Positions 51,852 to 64,000 of a DNA stretch of 64,000 nt are shown here, one piece after another (within the stretch, counting starts at the first letter, position 1; the number at the start of each line of letters is the position of its first letter). Below the pieces are notes generated by a model, which did not search any database, was not told where the DNA came from, and saw only the letters and a program-made list of their open reading frames with translations. Source of the DNA: Latrodectus hesperus (Eukaryota > Arthropoda > Arachnida > Araneae > Theridiidae). The stretch is from positions 68,465,899 to 68,529,898 of the forward strand of contig CM075857.1 in assembly GCA_037975125.1 (NCBI GenBank), written 5' to 3'. The position numbers and the translations under genes are program-made.

Positions 51852-53657
51852 AATGGCAATTTACATTGTCCAAGTTGTCCTAATGACTTAACTAAAATGA
51901 TTGACATTTTATCCATAAGGTTTTAGAACAAGAGGCAGATAACCATTGTTAGATTTGGCTCTGTAGTGGATACATACATACACGCGTTAATACATACATA
52001 CATGTCAATTTATAAACATTTTTATATTTTTCATGGATAGAATTATTTGTAACTTGAAATGAAAAATGACCACGTGAATCTAGAAGATTTAAATCTCAAC
52101 AAAATTTTCCTATTCAATAAGTATTTTCTATACGGAGTGAGATACTTAAATATTTTACAATACTCAGAAATGTTAAAATAAATTTCTTCAAGTATATCAC
52201 CAGTAACACTCTATGAATTTCCCGTCTATCTCACTAAAATTTGAAGCTTTACTGCACCCTCAACGCAAGATAATGAGAATTTCTTCTCCAGACTATTAAC
52301 CACATATTTGAACTGGTGAAAGCTCTAATGGGAATATTTTGGAAATGCACTTGTTGAATATAGTATTTTGATCTTTCAACAAAACTGAAAAATGCTTCTG
52401 AGCTTTATTGCTGATTAAAGTTTAGTCACTGGTTAAATTTAAATTTATGTCATAATATTTAAAAAAGTGTTAATTTATTTTAATAAAACCCTATTATTTT
52501 GCAAGTACTTTAAAAGGATTTAATGTTTACACTGATGATAGGTAAAAAAATTTGACTCGTTAGTTAAATGTACGAATGAAATTTCTTTGAAAGTATTAAG
52601 AAAATTTTTATGACAACTTTTGAAATTAAATTTTGAAAAAGCTTAAAAAAACTTAATTTAATGAAAAAAGCTTACTATTGATATCAATATGATATATAAT
52701 TAATGATTTAACCTAAAATGTTTCAAACCAGTTTTTAAATTTTGTAGTTTTTGGTTTTCTTAGAGTATCATGGAAATTTTTAAGAAAAAGAAAATTGTTG
52801 TTAATGGTTATTTATAAGTTATTTTGTGAATCGTTTGCTAATTTTTAAAAATAGATATTTAAGATTACCCTAATGCAAATTTTTTATTTAAATGAGTTAT
52901 TCATTATTAGTAATTCAAGAAATTTATGTAAATTCGAGTGTTTTCTGATAAGCAAGCAAATTTTTATGCAGATATTATTTTTAATTAGATCAAAATCCAT
53001 TTCAGCGTAGAATTTTTGCTTAGGTTATGTTATTTTTGCTTAGGTTAGGTTGCTATGACAGTTTTGTTAGGTTAAGTACAAGTACAAAACTGCGTAAAAC
53101 ATCTCATAATTTTTCAATTGGATTAAAGGCATTGAAAAACACTGCTTTATAAATGTGCAAAGTACAGGCACACATTCAATTTGTCATTTCAATATTATTG
53201 AAGTAATAAAAGTTTGCTTGTTCCCATCACTTAGATAATTCTCTTTATAGTCACTTTACAAATAATGTCTATTGAATCCTTTAACTCTTTGATAAAAAAC
53301 AAAATTTGTGTGTATAATTGTTATATAACAGGCATTGTAATATGATTTATCGTTAAATAAATGAATATAAAATTTCGTCTAAGAACTAGAAATTTTTGGC
53401 TTCTGATTTGAAGAATATACCAGTATTCCAGAAGTTATATACTGAAGCAAAGAGTCTAAAGTAGACTATTGTGATGAATCAGTGATTAAAAATATTTATC
53501 TGCAGGTCTTCTGGCGTACTATTGTTCTGCAAATTCTTTTGTCATAGTTCCTTAATTTTGAGTTTGTTCCATCTAATCAATGGTATGTCTACGTAACTCA
53601 CATTTTGAATATTTAATTGTAAAAATAACTATGTTATACACTCATAGAACCACATTA

Positions 53658-54930
53658 ATAAGTTACATTGATATGACCACGTACTTTCGACTTCGATATT
53701 AAATAGTCAATCACAGAAAAAGCAGGAAGTAGCAAAGCGCCGCTGGGTGTATATAAAGTGTGTATGAGAGGGCTTCGAAAAACATTGCAATCTTTGGCAT
53801 GATGCAGAAATGGAGTGATTTATCAGGCATCCAAACGATCATGTTTATCTGTTTTTGGGCCAAGAGAAGAAGTGCTTCCGTGACTTAGCTGTGGCGAAGT
53901 TGGTTGAAACAAAAACTGGAATATTTGCGGGGTGCTGTTGTAGACAGAGTGACGTCAACACGCGTGGATCGATGCATCCGACGGGAGGTGGTGGCGGCCA
54001 AGCAAAGCACGCCTACTGAATTTCTGCTGCATGTGCAAGACACCCTGCATGCTCCCGTATCCAGGAGAACCATTTGCCGTCGATTGGTTGCAAGTAGCTT
54101 GCGCTCATGGCGTCCGTTAAGAAGAATGTCAATGACCCCACAGCTTAGCTACCAACGTCTGAAATGCTGCAGAATTAAATCAATGTAGACTAGGAGTGAA
54201 ACAGGATCGTCTTTTCAGATGAGTCATGTTTCTGTCTCTTCAGTTGTAATCGCCACGTATAAGTGTGGCATCGACGTGGAGACAGGTCCAATCCTGCTAC
54301 AATTATGGAACGCCCTCATCGCTCGACAACGTGGAAATCATGGTTTGGGGCTCCACTGCGTACGACTCCAGGTCTAGTTCGTATTCATGGGGCAATGAAA
54401 GCCCAACGTTAACTGAATGATATGCTGTTGCTGATGATACTTCCCTATCTTCAGAGGGTGCTTAATGCCCTTTATCAGAAGAATAGACCCGACTGCACAT
54501 TGACCCCCAAAATGCCTCACGAATGCCAATATACCCTGGCAGGAGTACAACTGCTTCCTTGGTCACCATGCTCACCTGATATCTCATCAATCGAACACGT
54601 TTGTAATTTGATTGAACGCCATTTGTAGACTCTGCCACTGCTTCCTTCCGAAGATGTACTTTGGCAAATGGTTGACAGGGAATGGAGAGTCATTCTTCAG
54701 GACGTTATCCTTACTCCCATTGATTCTGTGATTAGATATGTTTGCTTCTTGTAGCACTGTCCATGGCGGTCCTACAACGTAAAGACCTGACTCTGTTCTC
54801 GCTATGTATTTTGCATATCATTTCAAAATACAGATCACTTATCGTTCGTTGCTATCTTGTTCTGTTTGCCGAGTTTCGTCACTTTTTGGCAACTCATTTT
54901 TTGGTGCTGCATTTTCAATGTCGGGCAGCA
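53658..54930 (+). mobile_element. Degenerate Tc1-like DNA transposon, second family member
   Basis: The left end has GTTACATTGATATGACCAC (53662-53680). The right end in reverse complement has CCGACATTGAAAATGCAGCACC (about 54902-54923) and ends next to a TA; the two are imperfect inverted repeats. Size about 1.27 kb. TATAAAG at 53752 precedes an ATG at 53802 by 50 nt, the same layout as the element at 2836-4094. The borders are approximate because the terminal repeats have decayed. Confidence 0.75.
53802..54760 (+). pseudogene. Tc1-like transposase pseudogene
   Basis: The frame starts MQKWSDLSG at 53802, meets a stop at codon 29, and resumes in frame to 54188 with DRCIRREVVAAKQS and SRRTICRRLV, the helix-turn-helix DNA-binding part. 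A frameshift follows. FSDES (first catalytic Asp, codon 54218-54220) is readable in a second frame, and PWSPCSPDISSIEHV (third catalytic residue Glu, 54593-54595) in a third. The middle catalytic Asp of the usual QDN motif is lost: the matching place reads YQKNRPDC. Stops, frameshifts and a lost catalytic residue show that it is inactive. Relative to 2971-3870 it is less decayed. Confidence 0.9.
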
Positions 54931-57900
54931 TAAATTATTGTAAGTGAAAGTTAAAAATTTATTATTATATCAAATAAAATATTTAAATTCTCTCTGAAAT
55001 ATCATATTTACAATGCAATGAATATAAAAGTGTTAATGTATACCTAAAAATTAGCTAATATTTTTATTTATCGTTAGGGTATAACGTGAAATTAACTATA
55101 TTCTTTTAGGCACTTAAATTGCTATTTCAGAGAATCGCTTAATTTATTATTCTATCAAAATTACTGAGATTGTTTATTATTCAAATTATACATTAATCAA
55201 TGACATAAATTAGTTAATAAAAGCTGCAAAAAATTGAATTTTTTGTCATCAATAAAAGCTGCAAAAATGTAAATTTTTAAAGTTAAAGATAAAATACTTT
55301 TCTTTAATTACTTAATTAGTTTGGAGTTGAGTTAGTGGATAACAATTGTAATTTCCTTACGTAAAATTTTTTTATGGTTTTATTCGCAGTAAGGATTTTT
55401 GATGAATTTTATCAAACTAATTAAAATTACCAAAATAAAATTTTTGTAACTTTAATTAGTACACAAAATTTTTTGAAGCATTAAAAAATAAGTAAATAAG
55501 GATTAGTTAGTATTTAAACGTTTAAATACGTTTTTTGAATGAAATGTCATAGTTTTAAAGTTTATTATAAATTTATTATTAACATTAAAAGATTATAAAA
55601 GAATCTTTTAAACATACAAATATGTTAGTAATTAAAAGCTAAAAATAATGAAATAGTAATTATAGAAATGTTTCTCACTTTGATATCTCATATCTTGTTT
55701 TAGAAATAACGCAAAATTGTCTTTTAAAAAGTACGATCATTCATTAACACAAGTAAGATAACTTTTAAGAAATGGTGTTAAATTTTTGTTAAATTTGAGT
55801 TCTTAACGAATTTACTATTATCCAATCAAATAAGAGTTATTGATTGTAAATGTGGCGAAATAAATTGTTATAATTAATTTAAAATCCATTTCATTGCTGC
55901 TATTAATATTTATGCAACACAAATTCAAAATGATATCGATTCTAAATTCAGAAAATATTCTGCATTTTATTTTTATCCCTCTCTCCCTTTTAACTCTATT
56001 ATTAGACGAACTTGTAAATTTTTACAAGAAAGGGAACTTTTCAATATTCTATTAAAAAATAAGGAAATTATTACAACATAACATTTTGCACAGAATATAT
56101 AGAACTCTTTTGGAAAAATTTCTAAATAATCAAGATCAGCAAAGCTGTTGAACGTATGAAGCAATTTATATAATTAGATGCTACTTTTTAAAATTGATGC
56201 ATCTCTTGGTATCATCTTCTTTTAATAGCTTCATAAATTTGAATTTCCAATTCCATTTTTGTGCATTTATTTGTTATGTTCATTATAATATGAATATTCC
56301 GTTTCATTCTTGAAAATATAGGGGCTCTTTTATAAACAAAATAGTATTTCCTATCTTCCGAAATATTTACAATCAATTGTAAAAACCCTTAAATACATAA
56401 TAATATTCTTTAAATATGCATTATTTCTAAATTTGTATTTAGATGTCATTAGAGACGATTATTGCAACTAAAGATCTCAAATTCTAATATGAACTATGAA
56501 AATGGAATGAATAAAACAAATTTAATACTCTCTTTCAGGAGTATTAAGCAAACACATATTTATACCTTAGATATTACTCATAAAAAATAAATATGTATGT
56601 AAAAATTTTGGTTTCTACCTTTCCACTAAAATCTTAAGCAAGAAACCTTCAAGGTATTTAAAAACTTTTATATGAACAGTTATATTTTTAAGTAGTAGCT
56701 ATATATGTCTGATGTCACTTACTTTTTAAATTTTAGCTTTTTAATTTAGTACACATATTTATTTTGGTTGATTTTATTACCAGTCTTTTAAAATGAGAAG
56801 TTTAATAAAATATAACGTAATGAACGTTAAATAAAATTTAGAATATATTTGAATTAAATTCAAGAAATATAATATTTTTATATTACAGTAATATTACTTG
56901 TTGGGAAAACATTTTTTGTAAAATAAACTATATAAAAATGATCGTTCTTCTAATTATTTATTTTTAATGATCTTGATTTTGAGAAATTAGGCTAAAATTT
57001 ATATTTCATGTTAATATTTGAATGCAAAATGAGTTATGCGTTTTATTTTTATATCAATAAATTTAATTTGTTTTTATTTTGAGTAAATGTTTTTAAAACG
57101 AGTTTCTTGGCTTTAAATTTCTGTTTAAACTCAAGTGATAATTTTAAAATAGACATTTACTTTAATTTAGCTCTTAAGACAATTTTAACTGACTATTGAT
57201 TTCGTAAATAATAAAATAAATATATTTATAAAATAACTGTATAATCTTTCAACTTAATTTCATTGGCTGAATATCCGTTTTAAAAATTATGTTATTATAT
57301 GTTCTTAACTATTATAACTAAATGGACTTGAACGTTTCTAAAATTAAATTTATTAATAGCATTATACGATATTTAAAATAAGAGTAAAGATAATAAGAAG
57401 TAATTTTAAATCAAATGTGTTATTATAATCATTCTAAATGTCAAATATACACATTATGTATAGTGCAAATCACTCACAAGTTTGATATAATTGCATTGAA
57501 ATTTTTTGTCATTATATTTTTAAACCGTGAGAATTATGTTCCTCATTTAAAATTCGAGAATATGCATTTATGATCAAATATAATCTGAATATCTAAATTA
57601 ATATATTTTAAATGGAAGCAAATTTAATTTCAATAATATTATTGAGAAACAAAAAGGAAATTTAATCCTTATAATAAAATATACTTTTAAACATTAAATT
57701 TTTAAATGCAAAATTTATTAAACAATGTTAAACTTTTTTAAAAAAAGCATTATTGATCTCATTAAAAATACCATTTCTTAATAAAAAAGAATTTAAATAT
57801 GTTTCATGAAATTAAAAACTAAAATTAGGGAAAATCTGACTCTTCATATAAATATTGGAATAATATAGAACATGGATGGTGAATCTTTTGCAGACGTGGT

Positions 57901-59601
57901 TCAAAGTTTCTACATATAGTTTTTAGTACTACCTCGTAGGTCACAAAATTTATAAAGTATTTAATAAGAAGTCTATTGCTGCATATACTCAGATAGATTT
58001 AAATATATGATTCACTTTTCTTATTAATTCATTTATTGTATTTTGCAGTTAATTCCCCATCAAGTAAATTTCTATTAGAAGCAAGTACAAAGTATACAGT
58101 TCAAGTTCATTCAATTTATTTGAAAATTTTACAAAATACTAACAATAATATAAAAATATTAAAAATAATTCATTATTCTCTATCTTATTTTTTAATTTAT
58201 TTATTAGTAATAAAATCAGGTGCATTTAAAAATAACATATAACACTTCTGCTTATCATAAACAGGAAATAAATTATGAGAGGAAAATTAAACAATATATC
58301 AAACTTAGATTTTACAAAATGTCTATATTTAATAATTTACTGCGCAGTGTATGAATAACAAAATTAAATAATACTGTCAGTCATCATGATTTTCAGTTTG
58401 TCATTTAAAAAAATATTTCTTTTTTTTAAAAACCATCAATATATTGAGAGGGCTCTTATTGTCTCTTACTATCTATCAATATTAATAATTAAAATTCTTG
58501 CTTCTTGATATTTACTTTAAGCAATACTAAAAAAATATTTATGAAAAATAAGTTTTATTTAATTTCAGTAACTTGAAGGTACTTTCCATCGCAATTTAAT
58601 CTAATGTTAGTGTCAAAAAGACCAGAATTATTGCGTGTCAGGAAATATTAACAGAAATGTTTAAAGTTTATATGAAAAGAACATGTCAAACTGTTCTGTA
58701 AAGAATGTGCAATGACAAAATGCATTGGAAAAAGTGCATATTTCGAGAACAAACATTTAATCAATATAGAAAACATTAAAGCCTAGTAATGTATTTTAAA
58801 ATTATTTTGCAAATAATCAAGGAAATTCAATGTATTTGTGAAAGACTTCAATGTGAAATATGTTTGTAAATTGATTTATTTTGAAATATTTTAAAATTAT
58901 TGAAATGAATTAAGATTATACATAAACTAATAATAATTATAAACTTTTATTCTAATATTTACTAACACATATTTTTTAAAGTATTTTAAATACTTTTTAC
59001 AGAAAAAAACTTACCTATTCAGCATGATTTTGATACAATTTAGAATAAACAAATACAAATTCTGTTTTGCAATAAAAAGTATTCAATAGTTCTTTTGTTT
59101 AAGTTTTGAATGATTTATAAAACTACTATTTAACTCACACGTTTACTTTTAATAAAAATAAAGCATATATATTTTTAACATAAAACGAATAATTCAAAAT
59201 AATATAAATTTTTATGAATAATTTATAATATATTAATATAAATGTTCTGTGTGATAAGTGGAAATTTGATCAACTTATAAAAATCCTTTAACCATAAGTT
59301 GTTTTCAAATCATCCCAAAAATTATGAACATTTCACACAAATATTCATATTGCTTTGATTTTGATATCTGACTGATTAAATAAAGAATAATATTTATAAT
59401 GGATATAACGTAATCTATATATGTAACTTATGTAATTTTATGTATTATTAATTAATAATTTAGGAGTCAAGAAAACTAATAAGGATAAAATATACGCTTA
59501 CGTACTTCAAAAATAAAGCGTATTTTTAAGTGTTATTATAATGATATTTTAATAACTGCTAGAATCTTTAATTCAATGTCAAATGTAAATATAATAGTAA
59601 T

Positions 59602-59602
59602 A

Positions 59603-59685
<83 letters not shown>
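59602..59685. repeat. (TA)n microsatellite, about 84 bp
   Basis: Nearly uninterrupted TA dinucleotides with one C near the start. Confidence 0.95.
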
Positions 59686-59690
<5 letters not shown>

Positions 59691-62041
59691 ATGTATACTG
59701 TATCTAAGCAGTTTTTATGCATTAAAAATATAATGCTTATGTAAGAAATATTTTAATGATTCAAAATTAAAAAGCTATTTTGGAAAGCAATGACAGTATA
59801 TATTCAATAAATAGTTTATTGTATGTTTTCAAAGCTGAATTGGAATTATTAAGTGTGGTTCGTTTTATATTTCTCAACTAAATCACATTCAAGTAAATAA
59901 AAATGGCATGGGGTAAAATTTTGAATAAATTTTGAAGCAAGTATTAGTTAAAATAAAAATTGGTTAGCATTGAAAGAATTTTACATTACGTTTTGTTAGA
60001 AATTAAATTAAAAAAATTTAATTGATTTGAAAATAATAAATAACTTTTTTATAACAATGTTGTTAAAAACGTTCATTTCTTCCATAATTCTTTTTACAAT
60101 CGATAATTTTTAAGTAATATTTGCTTATATAAATTGTTTATAGTGAAATTAAAATTATTTTCATAATAAATCATGAAAATTATTTATCACTAAAATTTAA
60201 CTTTTTTTATTAATATTATTATTTTTTTATTACATCTACGATCAAAAAAGTTTCAAAAATTTTAAACCAAAAGTTTTTCAAAATAAAATGTAATATAATT
60301 TATGGTAATTTTTATATATTAATCAAATTGTTAGAATAATTATATAAAAAGCTTGCATAAACTATAATTCACAGAAAGCTCATTGACGACAATATGCAAA
60401 TATCAAATTAAGTTCCTTTTTTCATTCAATGAATTTCATTTCTATTAATCAGACTAAAATATAAAAATCTGACATGTTATTGAACTTAAAAATTACATAT
60501 TTGAATAAATTACTTATAATTTAACATTTTTGACATATTTCCATTGTCATTTAATTAAATTAAAATTTTTGCACTGAAATTTCTGAGACGAGTCATTAAA
60601 TGCAGCTGCTTACACAGCTTTTAAAAGTTAAAACATTTATGCTAATTGAATATTACTTTTTCAAATTTAATGTTTTTCATCTATGCTTAATGGTTTTAGA
60701 AAATCAGGTATTTTTGAAAAACATAAAATGAAATGCAATCACACATGATCAAAAAAAAATCCCTTGAATATTTTCTAACATTGTGAAAATATATTAGCTA
60801 AGTGAAACATATCAAAGTTAAACATTGTGTGTATATTCAAAATTAAAAACTATTATTAGTTTAACTGCTTGAACAATATTTGATATTTTTACTTTTTTGT
60901 TATACTTACTAAACCAAATCACCTAAATAATTTTATAAATATGCTTAAATACACTAAATAATTTAAATATGCAGATATATATTTGAATGAAAAAAAGGAT
61001 TTACTTAGAACAACCAAAATTAAAAAGTTTAATTTTTTAGGAGCAAAAATATCTTGGATACCTTAATCTTTTTTTGACTAATTAAAATCAAACTATAAAG
61101 ATTGACTCATTAATTTTGTTTACAATATAAAATATAATTTTTAATATTTTGCAGCAATTATGTTTTTCTTTAAAATGTAATGTCAAATGTTCAAAAACTA
61201 CTTGATGACTTTATTTATATTTTTTAGAATGTGAACATTTTCTGCATCGTTTTAACATTTTTACAATCTTGTACTAAAGCAAACTTTAAAACTATACAGG
61301 TTATAAGAATGTATAGAAATAACTGTTTGAAAAATGTCTGTTGAATATCAAGAATCCAACAGATTCCCATACTCAGTTTCATACAAGTCAAAATCAATAA
61401 TTGAGTAATGTAAATGTTATATTAATAATATAAGAGACCACAGTTAAATATATATAAATAAAATATAAAACATAACATAATGCTAAAGTACTCCAAGGAA
61501 TTTTAACAATTTGTTGAACTAAAATTGCAAAGTCTTTTTTTATATAACGGATGTTTTTACTATAAAGATTCCGTTTTAAAAATGAGATATTTTTGAAAAT
61601 TGTTTCAATTATTGATGTTTTTTGTACATGCTGAATCGTGGTTAAAATTGTTTGTGTTGGTAATCTTCAGTTATATATGTTGAAGATTATTTATCTTAGT
61701 ATCTGATTAACAGTGATCTCATTTTACAATTTAATAAATAAAGCACCATAATAAATATTGCAGCAAAAATTGGTTTTAGAGAAGATCACTGTAAATAAAG
61801 ACACTAAATTCAATTTATATTTTATTCAATAACTTGATAGAAACAATATTAACAAAATTTAAATTTAAGTTCTTATGTGAAGTAAAAATGTAAAGAAGCA
61901 AGAAAACTGAGAGGTATAAAACACTTAATTTATCTTAAAATTATCATTTTTATTAGTTAATTAATTTTGTAATACTCATCACTGATTGTTTTTATAAATG
62001 AATTTAAGAAAAACATTAGAGTACGCTAATTTTGATATTCA

Positions 62042-62099
62042 TCATTGAAGTTACCTACACGATATCATTATCATTGTAGTTATCTACACGATATTGATA
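62042..62099. repeat. Two-copy 29-bp tandem repeat
   Basis: TCATTGAAGTTACCTACACG (62042 on) is followed 29 nt later by TCATTGTAGTTATCTACACG. The copies differ at a few positions. Confidence 0.8.
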
Positions 62100-63779
62100 T
62101 ATTCACTTTCATGGAATATTTTTCGAATTTTGTACGATGCTAAGTAATACAGCAATAATCTAATAAAATAAATTATTTTATTTAAAGTGAAATTTGAGAT
62201 AATTTTATCCTTCCTGCAATATTTGTTCATATACTTCCATTAGAGTTCAGAGTTTAATAATTTTTGTGTTAAAACTTGAAAAAAAATTAACATGAAACTC
62301 ACTGATTGATTGAAATTGTTGTACATAAAAATTTGAAGAAACGTTCTCTCAACATAAAAACAATCATTGTAAAATGTTTTAAATATAAGTAAGTGAAAAT
62401 AATTATACAATTCACCTGTTCTTAAAAACTTGCAAATTATCCATTGATCTGAAGCTCATGTGAAATTTCACATTTATGTAATTTTAAAATAATTGTAATA
62501 CAACTTTATTAAAGAAAGTACATTCAAAGAATTATTTCCTTTGTGTCGTGTTACACAGCTTTAATAAGCTGGATCTTAAGCTTTATTTTTAAGTGTCTTT
62601 CAAAAAAGATTTTGATTACAAGGCTAACTTATTAACAGTTTTTGAAGCAATTATTTTTAAGTGTTCTCACTAAATAGAAATATACAAAAAATATCAATTT
62701 CTTTAACATGAAACTTAAATTTCTCAACAATCATCAAGAGATGGAGTATCATTTACCATCAGCATATACACAACGCAAATTACTTTTTCGACGACTAGGT
62801 GTCACTGTATTCAGATAAACAACGGCAAATATTTCTTTCATAAGCCTTTTAAGCTATTTTTCATATTTTATCTGCTTAAGGTTCTAGAATCAAAAGAAAT
62901 ATTTTATATTCATGAATTTCTTTTGAAACACGAGGCAAAAGAATGCGAAACTTTAAAGGCGTTTTTTAAATATATTTTATGTTGTTCTCTTAGAAAACAA
63001 AAATTGCTTTCTTTCAAGAGTTAAAAGAAAACATATCCCTTTAAGTTTTTTGAGAGTAACTGTAGCTGCAAGTGCTTTTTAAAATGTTTATTTTTTATAG
63101 AAGGACAAAATTATTCGAAAGATAACTGAGATTTTGCTTTTGTCATAGTTTTTTTTTATTTGGTGTCTGTTGCAGAACTCGTTTCCTTTATAGCGTCTGG
63201 CAAGATCAGATAAAATTTGAAAATTTATCATAAAGCTAAAAAAATATGAATGTCTTTTTATCGCACTTCAATAAAATTCGATGCGTAATTAATACATTTT
63301 ATGGTAAAATAAATTGTTTAAAACTGATAACATTCATCTTAAATTTACTTGTATTTTTATGCAGATAAATAGAATATTTCAGGATTAAAATAACTGAAAA
63401 ATGTAATTAAAATATAAATAATGTGAATCCTTTTCTGATTTCAAGAATTTCAAGTTGTATACAGGTTTTCCCCTACAACACATTTTATAACAGAATAATT
63501 CTGCTCATCACAACAAACCATATGTTTACATAAGAATATAGTAAACGTATGGTTTGCTTTGAAGAGAAAACCTCAAAAAGGAAACTAAAATATCACTATT
63601 TGAAAGTGAAATATCTATGTGATTGAAAAGCATAACAAAAGAGTATTAATAAAATAAAAAATTATGTTGATAAGAAAAATCATATTTTAATACTATAAAG
63701 CTTAAGGAAAAAACTAAGTTATTCCAGAATTGCACGACCAAAATTTGCTTCACTCAATTATACCTAATCATGTTATCAA

Positions 63780-64000
63780 TTAATGTAGGCCAGATAGGAC
63801 GCCTTCGCAAGGCATCAAATCTGTGGGGGACTACGGAAAAAATGGTGCCTACCGGAGCTTAATCCTAACCGTGGTATCACCTCCATCATCATCAGAATGC
63901 GGATTAGGCACATGAAGGGTATTAAAATCATGCCCGACGGATCTAGAACCTACGGAAAATTCAGGCACTGCAATGGAGTTCTACTGGATCCGAGGCATCT
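63780..64000. other. Unidentified GC-richer segment at the right edge, probably a repeat
   Basis: The last 220 nt have about twice the G+C of the surroundings and include GGGGGACTACGGAAAAAATG, ACCGTGGTATCACCTCCATC and GTTCTACTGGATCCGAGGCA. A short plus-strand frame from ATG 63914 reads MKGIKIMPDGSRTYGKFRHC and is open to the edge. A minus-strand frame is open across about 45 codons (containing PNPHSDDDGGDTT). No domain is recognised, and no KCNQ sequence. It looks like the start of a dispersed repeat, but the window ends inside it. Confidence 0.4.

Larger units (their letters stand above)
43733..64000. other. KCNQ intron upstream of exon a, more than 20 kb (runs off the right edge)
   Basis: Upstream of exon a no KCNQ N-terminal exon is visible. 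The stretch contains a fold-back at 49771, a TA/TG/CG repeat, a fold-back at 51814, a Tc1-like relic (about 53658-54930), a TA repeat at 59.6 kb, a 29-bp tandem pair at 62.0 kb and an unidentified segment at 63.78-64.0 kb. 43.8-49.7 kb, 55-59.5 kb and 59.7-62.0 kb are plain AT-rich sequence with nothing I can support. Confidence 0.65.

Noticed and set aside
53020..53080. Arthropod telomere-type TTAGG repeats
   Set aside because: Only two or three dispersed TTAGGTT words occur, with no tandem array.

Overview
This is eukaryotic DNA: very AT-rich (by eye about three quarters A+T, not computed), gene-poor, with interrupted coding sequence, GT-AG splice sites, long introns, tRNA-derived SINEs, Tc1-like and Tigger/pogo-like DNA transposon relics and many microsatellites. 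An arthropod, most likely a chelicerate such as a spider, fits the base composition, the repeats and the channel sequence. This placement is inference, because no ribosomal or mitochondrial marker is present.

One gene accounts for all the convincing coding sequence: a KCNQ (Kv7) voltage-gated potassium channel on the minus strand, running from high to low coordinates. Seven internal exons are seen: a 43642-43732 (S1 and S1-S2 loop), b 33978-34104 (S2 and S2-S3 linker), c 16827-17002 (S3, S4, S4-S5 linker), d 13928-14056 (S5 and pore helix), e 4576-4686 (selectivity filter and S6), f 1472-1656 (end of S6, calmodulin-binding helix A) and g 395-466 (linker after helix A). All junctions are GT-AG with matching phases, and together they give 296 uninterrupted codons. 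The first exon (N-terminus and start of S1) and the C-terminal half (helices B, C and D) lie outside the window, so the gene is partial at both ends. The reading frame shows no break and the voltage-sensor and pore residues are in place, so it looks functional.

Everything else is intron. Region by region: 467-4575 holds a dead Tc1-like element with terminal inverted repeats (2836-4094). 4687-13927 holds a SINE and a short Tigger/pogo remnant. 14057-33977 holds large TA and mixed microsatellites, two SINEs, a 102-nt hairpin, several unclassified less AT-rich islands and a small plus-strand reading frame with a signal-peptide-like start (28488-28763). 34105-43641 holds two adjacent SINEs of different families and several perfect short inverted repeats. 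43733-64000 is the long first intron, with a second dead Tc1-like element (about 53658-54930), more inverted repeats, a TA/TG/CG repeat and an unidentified GC-richer segment at the right edge.

I found no convincing new multi-gene system. The most informative signals are the KCNQ gene (unusual filter sequence, mixed Kv7.1/Kv7.2-like character, a frame-preserving 72-nt exon), the two related Tc1 relics, the module shared by different SINEs, and a run of perfect fold-back repeats in the introns.
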